Source: Ryuthela nishihirai | Taxonomy: Eukaryota > Arthropoda > Arachnida > Araneae > Heptathelidae | Length of the DNA stretch: 64,000 nucleotides | Assembly: GCA_038380435.1 (NCBI GenBank) | Contig: JAWZYU010000030.1 | Coordinates: 63,065,817-63,129,816 of the forward strand | Direction of reading: 5' to 3' | In this document: piece after piece, positions 58,703 through 64,000 of the stretch | Position numbering within the stretch: the first letter of the stretch is position 1 | Layout of the letters: each line of letters opens with the position of its first letter | The notes under the pieces: generated by a model | The model's database searches: none | What the model was told of the DNA's origin: nothing | Seen by the model: only the letters and a program-made list of their open reading frames with translations | Program-made: the position numbers and the translations under genes

Positions 58703-59047
58703 TGCATTGGTATCACGTGGTGCTCTACATGCTGCGAAGACTAATTCATATTCATATAATTGAAGTGACAGTTGCAGTTTTATTTCAGAATTGATTTGAT
58801 TGAATAGCAAAAGTACATTTCTTATGGAGAAGAATAATACAAATATCGAATTTCGCATGTTGTTAGAGTTTTAGTCTTTTTCTTTGTGTGTTGAAGGAGA
58901 TGTCGTCCCAGTAAACAGACTGCTCTGATAAAGTGTAAAAAGTGCTTGTTGAAATCCCTTTATGCAAATTGTGCAACAGTAGATTAATGAGACACAGACG
59001 ATATATATATTAATTAACAGAGCTGTGCTATATTAAAGCGAAATGTA
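58703..59047. other. Unique AT-rich DNA, nothing recognised
   Basis: No supported feature between the SINE array and the next MITE. Confidence 0.4.
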
Positions 59048-59574
59048 CAGTCGCTCAAAAAATATCCGAACACACTATGGTTGATTGCAAACTTCAGAAA
59101 AAAATATCTGGCAACGATTTTCTTTTAAAAATTAATGATCTGTCACGTGACACGAAGGTTGCCAGATCACTAATTTCTAAAAACACCGTTGCCAGATATT
59201 TTCCCTGAATTCTGTAATCAACCATGTTGTTCGGATACTTTTTTTAATATATATAATGCGTATGAATATATAATGCAATGACTGTGGAGCGTGTGCAGTT
59301 ACCGTTCACAGCAAACTGGAGCGGTTGCGGTTAATGTTCACAGCACATTGGATCGTGTGAGTTCACAAAGACCTAGATCGTGTGGGCTCACTCACGGAAA
59401 TATTGAGCGTGTGTAGTTACCGTTCACAGCAAACTGGAGCGTGTGCAGTAACTGCACACGCTCCAGTTTGCTGTGAACGGTAACTGGAGCGTGTACAGTT
59501 GCTGTACACACTCCAGATATTTTTCCTGAATTCTGTAATCAACCATAGAGTTCGGATATTTTTTTGAGCGACTG
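59048..59574. mobile_element. Foldback MITE with one 118-bp unit
   Basis: TA flanks (59046-59047 and 59575-59576). Palindrome, about 1.2 units of the 118-bp repeat (59286-59430), two GC-rich hairpins, then the outer arm. Confidence 0.92.
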
Positions 59575-59984
59575 TACTCTGCACACTTTTTAATAATGTG
59601 AAGTACCAATTTTTACGAATCGACTTGAGAAATCCTGTTAGTAAATATTCCATGCAGTTCTCTGCCTCGACGAAAGCTTTTCGACACTTAGAGCTTGCTG
59701 ATCAGAATGTTAAGTCACGGAATGTTCAAACGCTCCATTCTGTCTGCATTTGAGAGTAAAAGGTAAATTAGTTAATGATCAGTCAATAAATATTCTTAGT
59801 CCATATGTTTATTAAGTGAAGTTTCCAAGTTTTACGCATTTCTTCTAAAATAATTGATTTATCTGTTAAATAAGTTTTGTTATTATCAGTTTGGATGGTT
59901 TGAAACCACTAGAAAGCAGTGTCAAAGACACATTATTGGAACTTAATAATAACAATCAAATGCGTCCCTTTTCTTGACTCCTAC
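59575..59984. other. Unique AT-rich DNA, nothing recognised
   Basis: No supported feature before the LINE tail at 59985. Confidence 0.4.
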
Positions 59985-62900
59985 TCCTCATCATCATCAT
60001 CATCATCCTCAAGCAGCCATGGGCTACGGAGGTCCAACCAGACCGTGAAATTTAATTCTCCAAGCAAGTCTATCCTGAGCTACATTTACTGCATCTGGCC
60101 ACTGCACACCAATTCTAACAAGGTCCTGTTTGACATTGTCAGCCCACCGCATCCTAGGTCTCCCCTTCTTTCTGAGGCCTTTAGGCACACTCTTCATAAC
60201 CCTATTCGCCAATCTAAAATTATTCATACGGGCAACATGGCCAAACCAACGGAGTCTCTCTCTGCACAATATGCTGCTTAAAGGAGGTTGCAGACTCCTT
60301 TGCCTAACCTCATCATTAGTTACAAAGTTGAACCACCTAATGCCCAAGATACTGCGTAAGCATCTGGAATCAAAAGCATCTAGTTTCCTGTTATCTTGTT
60401 TACAAAGTGTCCAAGTTTCACTACCATAACTAACCCTAGAAAGAACCAAACTATTATACAGCCTAATTTTAGTCTTTAGGTGTATACGCCTATTTCTCCA
60501 CACTCTCCATAGATTCTTAAAAGTCCTGGCAACAATCCCTATTCGTCTGTTAATCTCATGCCGCACATCACCAGTATCTGTTACGTAGCTCCCAAGATAA
60601 TTAAACTGTGACACCTGCTCAAGACTGCAACCATTCAGATTAACTGAATCCCAGCCTGCCTGACCAATTTTCATCACTTTAGTTTTCTCTCTGTTTATAA
60701 CCAAACCTACTCTTCTATCAGTCTCATCAACAGCTCGAATGAAAGAGTTCATCTCATCATCATTTGCCAAAAGGGCTAAATCATCATCATAATCTATATC
60801 AGAAATTTTTGTATCTATACACCATTTAAGGCCAAAATTTTTCCCTTTCAGTAAATTTCATATAACACAATCAATAACCAAACTAAAGAGAAAAGGTGAC
60901 AAAATGCACCCTTGTCGAACACCAGAAGTAATGCTAAACCAATTGCTACAAGCCTTACCAACTCTCACACACGACTCAGTGTTATTATAGAGAGCTTTCA
61001 TTATGTTAACTAACTTGTCTGGTATACCAAATGATTTCACAATCAACCACAAATTATGACGATCAACAGAGGCGAAAGCCTTTTTGAAACCAACAAAGCT
61101 AGCAACCAAAGGTTTCTGAAACTCTAAACATTTCTCAAGAATCTGCCTAAGTGAAAATATCTGATCCACACATCCCCTACTTCTTCTGAATCCACATTGC
61201 TCATCACGCAATTGCCTGTCAACCAGATTCTTAATTCTATTAAGAACAATCATGGAAAGAACTTTCCCTGAAACAGAGAGTAGGCTAATACCCCTATAGT
61301 TATCACAAGAACTGCGATCACCGTTTTTGAAAATAGGGATAATAATAGCGCTGGTAAAATCCTTAGGAACCATGCCTTTATCATAAATATATATTCAAAA
61401 TTTCAGTCATCCAAGTGGTAACCGAAACATTCCCAGCTCTAAGCATTTCGGTAGTAATTTCATCTACCCCTGGTGATTTATGAAGTTTAAGTTTAGAAAT
61501 AGCCAAAATAACTTCAGATTGTGTTATAGGGCCAACATTAAAGCCAGTAATGCATCTATCATCATTACAAACAATGGGAGTAAAACTAAACACATTGTTT
61601 AGAACACCATTGAAATGCTCAGCCCACCTAGCCATGACAGAATCCTCCCCTTCTATAACCTTACCTTGTTTATCCTTCAATCCCTGAATACCTGTCAGTT
61701 TTCTACCACACAAAACATTAATTATCTGCTACAGCTCTCTGCTGTTGTGCTGTCTAACTGCTTCCTCGGTTTTGTCAGCCAAACCATCAAGCCAAAGATT
61801 CTTATCAGCAGCTAACTGATCTTTTACACGTTTATTAAGTTCTCTGTAATGCTTTCTATTAGGAATAGTAGGGTATTGATTAAGGACATTCCTGCAGTTC
61901 CTTCTTTCTGAAATAAGCTCAAGTGCCTTATCACTCAAATAATTCTGCCCCCTCTGCTCCTTTTTCCTTAAACGAGTACTGTTAGTTTCCAAAAAAGCCT
62001 GTTTAAAATGGCCCCATTCTTCCTCAACTTCAGTATTAAGCAAACCATGACTGTCATAATGACTAAGTAACCTATCATGGTAAGCTTTAGCTATAACTGG
62101 ATCTTTCAGAACTTCAGTATTAAATGTAATTTTTTTAAATTTAGCACAACACTTTTTAAGTTTAAGTTGCAAGACACTTTTAACAAGATAATGGTCAGAT
62201 CCAATTTCAGCTCCCCTATATGACCTGGTATTCCTAACAGAACTAGCCCATTTGCTGTTAATTAATATGTAATCAATCATATTCTTATGCAGACCATCAG
62301 GTGAAACCCATGTGTACTTATGTATGTCGTGGTGTTTGTAATAAGTGTTAGTTATTCTGAATCCATTGAGTTTACTTACCTGCAGGAGACGCTGCCCATT
62401 GCCATTGCAGTTACCAATACCAAAAGGGCCTATTACTCCTCTCCAAAGGTGAGAGTCAGTACCAACTTTGGCATTGAAGTCACCAAGAACAAGGGTAATA
62501 TCTCCTTTCTTGACAGAATTCAAAATATCCTGAAGTTGTTCATAAAACCTATCGTTCTCATCCTCATCGGCATCCTCAGTGGGGGCATAACAGCAGACAA
62601 CATTCAAGTCTTTAACGCTTGTCTGAAATTTTGCTGTAAGAAACCTTTCATTAATGCACTCATATCCTAGAACAGCATCGCTAGCGTGTCTGCTGAGCAG
62701 CAGACCCACACCTTGGTGATGCTTATTGTCGTCCCTCCCTGAAAAGAGAAATTTAAGATTATTTTCAAGAATCTGACCTTTATCTGTCCATCTGGTCTCT
62801 TGCAAGCCGAGAATATCTAAATTATAATGGTGGAATTCTTGTGTGAGGACATCAAGAGAAAAAGCTCTGTGCAGAGTCCTCACATTCCAACTACCTATGG

Positions 62901-63577
62901 AGAGAAAATGGTTAGTGGGATGTTTAAAGAAACTATGTTTATTGAGAGAGGGAATGCCGACAATATCAAACAGCCCCCTAATCGCAGACATGGGGCAAAG
63001 ACCCGTTCCCCTACCACTAAAGGCTGAAGCCATCTACACTGGAAGACTTCCTCCAATGTAGAATTTGACGATGCCAATAGACGCAAAGAGTTCAGGTGGC
63101 TGCGATGACCTCTGCTCAGGATTATCCACCAGCTGATAAACATATCCTGTGAATCTATTCACTTGGGGCTGTCAACCCACAAACAAACAGAAAACACAGC
63201 GGAAGATTTTCCCTCCACAGAAGCCCACCAGTGCAGCAAAATCAGGATCCATAATCAAGCTCAGAGCCATATATCTGTCCAGTCCAGTGGGTTTATATGG
63301 TCAGCACCAGGACCCTGTGTGGTTGACCATTCCTCAGCAGGGTAGAAAAAAAAAGAAAAGTAGCCATAGTTGTCCAAGATCAGTAGGCCACACTAATCTG
63401 GCAGCCCTCCCCTTCCGTTCACTTCCACAAGAGAGTATCTCTTTTGAAAGGTACTAACGGTCTGCACCACGAGAAGGCGGGGTCGGACATTAGGTGTTAG
63501 GCCTGGCCGGTTCTATGCATCATCACAGGGGATTGGTGCATAGCTCTCCTTCCAGTGACTACCTAGCTACCATTTAC
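59985..63577 (-). mobile_element. RTE-clade LINE, near full length
   Basis: Minus-strand element. The 3' end is a (GAT)n run (59988-60007 on +), only about 20 bp after the ORF stop. The 5' side extends past the ORF through a region shared with the relic at 49583-50024, to about 63577. It is the only copy here with an endonuclease domain. Exact 5' end and target duplication were not resolved. Confidence 0.88.
60024..63033 (-). pseudogene. LINE endonuclease-reverse transcriptase, degraded
   Basis: From the N terminus: an apurinic-like endonuclease (IGSWNVRTL, LGLQETRW, VVCCYAPTED, LVLGDFNAKVG, MIDYILINSKW, IGSDHYLV), a linker, reverse transcriptase (YRGISLLS, GVRQGCILSPFLFS) and a C-terminal RLRWFGHVARM...GRPRMRW domain. 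It would nick target DNA and prime reverse transcription. Damage: TAG in place of Tyr after HNSREL (near 61727), a frameshift near 61385, further stops/shifts between 60771 and 60858, motif A changed from FVDFKKAFD to FVGFKKAFA, and YADD changed to YDDD. It cannot be active. Motif order, very short 3' UTR and triplet tail support the RTE clade. Confidence 0.93.
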
Positions 63578-63714
63578 AGATCGTTGTTCATAAAACACTT
63601 GCATAAAGAGTTTTCACATTGCCCTAAACAAAATAGTCATTGAAACTTCAGCTTCATCAAGTATTTTTGAACAATATGTTATGTGTATTTTTTATACGTA
63701 TATACAGGGTGATT

Positions 63715-64000
63715 CAAAACCTATCTTTCAAATTTCGTGGGGTGGTAGGGAATACGTCAGGAAACCGATTTCACATAGGAAAGTATGTCCGCAAACGTCA
63801 TCTACATGAACAAAATGGACAAGTAAAGTGAACACAAGGAAACAGTACAGTTAAGTGGTAACTAATGTGACTTTTATTCCAACAAGGTAAAGTACAGGTT
63901 CACAGTAGGTGCTCAAAACTGCGACCATTTACACGGACACAGGATTCACAGCACCGTTGCATTGACCGCCGAACATTTTCAAAAACGCCTGGCATATCAC
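63715..64000 (-). mobile_element. Third mariner-superfamily element, cut by window end
   Basis: TA (63713-63714) then CAGGGTGATTCAAAACC, the same terminus as at 51939, in the opposite coding orientation. The rest lies beyond the window. Confidence 0.88.
63900..64000 (-). CDS. Mariner-type transposase, C-terminal fragment
   Basis: Minus-strand frame reading MPGVFENVRRSMQRCCESC then NGRSFEHLL and a stop at 63900-63902. It aligns with MPGIFHRVRLSMQRRCESC of the copy at 52143. No break in the visible part; the catalytic core is outside the window. Confidence 0.85.
   Translation of the reverse strand, partial: DMPGVFENVRRSMQRCCESCVRVNGRSFEHLL

Noticed and set aside
56441..58858. Many minus-strand frames of 62-131 codons
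   Set aside because: Antisense translations of the SINE tail array.
46424..64000. Receptor exon 4
   Set aside because: Searched by eye for a WYDYKL-like start after a pyrimidine tract in all + frames; none found, so it probably lies downstream of the window.

Overview
The window is eukaryotic, repeat-dense nuclear DNA from an arthropod. The best anchor is a host gene: two exons on the + strand (39814-39953 and 46379-46423) read as the N-terminal ligand-binding domain of a nicotinic acetylcholine receptor alpha-type subunit, with correct splice sites and phases. The class cannot be fixed from sequence alone. The SINE, foldback-MITE and mariner load fits an arachnid or other large repeat-rich arthropod genome, but that is inference.

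Almost everything else is repeats. (1) A tRNA-derived SINE family (about 18 copies) has a 3' third of 169 bp that has repeatedly expanded into tandem arrays. (2) A Tc1/mariner-type foldback MITE (about a dozen complete or partial copies, TA target duplications) has CAGTCGCTC termini, long palindromic arms and, in larger copies, an internal 118-bp minisatellite. (3) A non-autonomous hAT family is present twice: once as an 11.2-kb element whose 128-bp terminal segment is repeated 87 times (9478-20685), and once as a short element with a perfect 8-bp target duplication carrying three nested insertions (31567-33744). (4) Three DD41D mariner-superfamily elements with ACAGGGTG ends are present, all with broken or incomplete transposase. 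(5) An RTE-clade LINE is present in three damaged copies plus a 5' relic. (6) Simple minisatellites: 37 bp (1976-6603, with about 50 perfect CRE palindromes), 22 bp (29919-30983), 58 bp (39927-40860), 27/28 bp (46771-49430) and 37 bp (55693-56026).

Layout: 1-9.5 kb MITEs, SINEs and the CRE-containing array; 9.5-20.7 kb hAT satellite; 20.7-29.9 kb SINE arrays, a GC-rich island (about 24.48-24.9 kb) and a LINE scrap; 29.9-35.4 kb 22-bp array and nested hAT; 35.4-39 kb MITE with a LINE inside it; 39.8-46.4 kb receptor exons separated by a 6.4-kb intron full of repeats; 46.4-64 kb the next intron (at least 17.5 kb, no further exon found), holding the 27-bp array, a tandem duplication with different transposons in each copy, a 2.5-kb SINE-tail array and the most complete LINE.

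The most unusual structure is at the receptor exon 2/intron boundary. The last 27 coding bases plus 31 intron bases have become a 58-bp minisatellite. Nine downstream units each carry a pyrimidine tract with AG and a GTGAGA donor around a 27-nt in-frame copy of the exon end. Interleaved units have lost both sites together. The array is therefore a row of ready-made candidate micro-exons.
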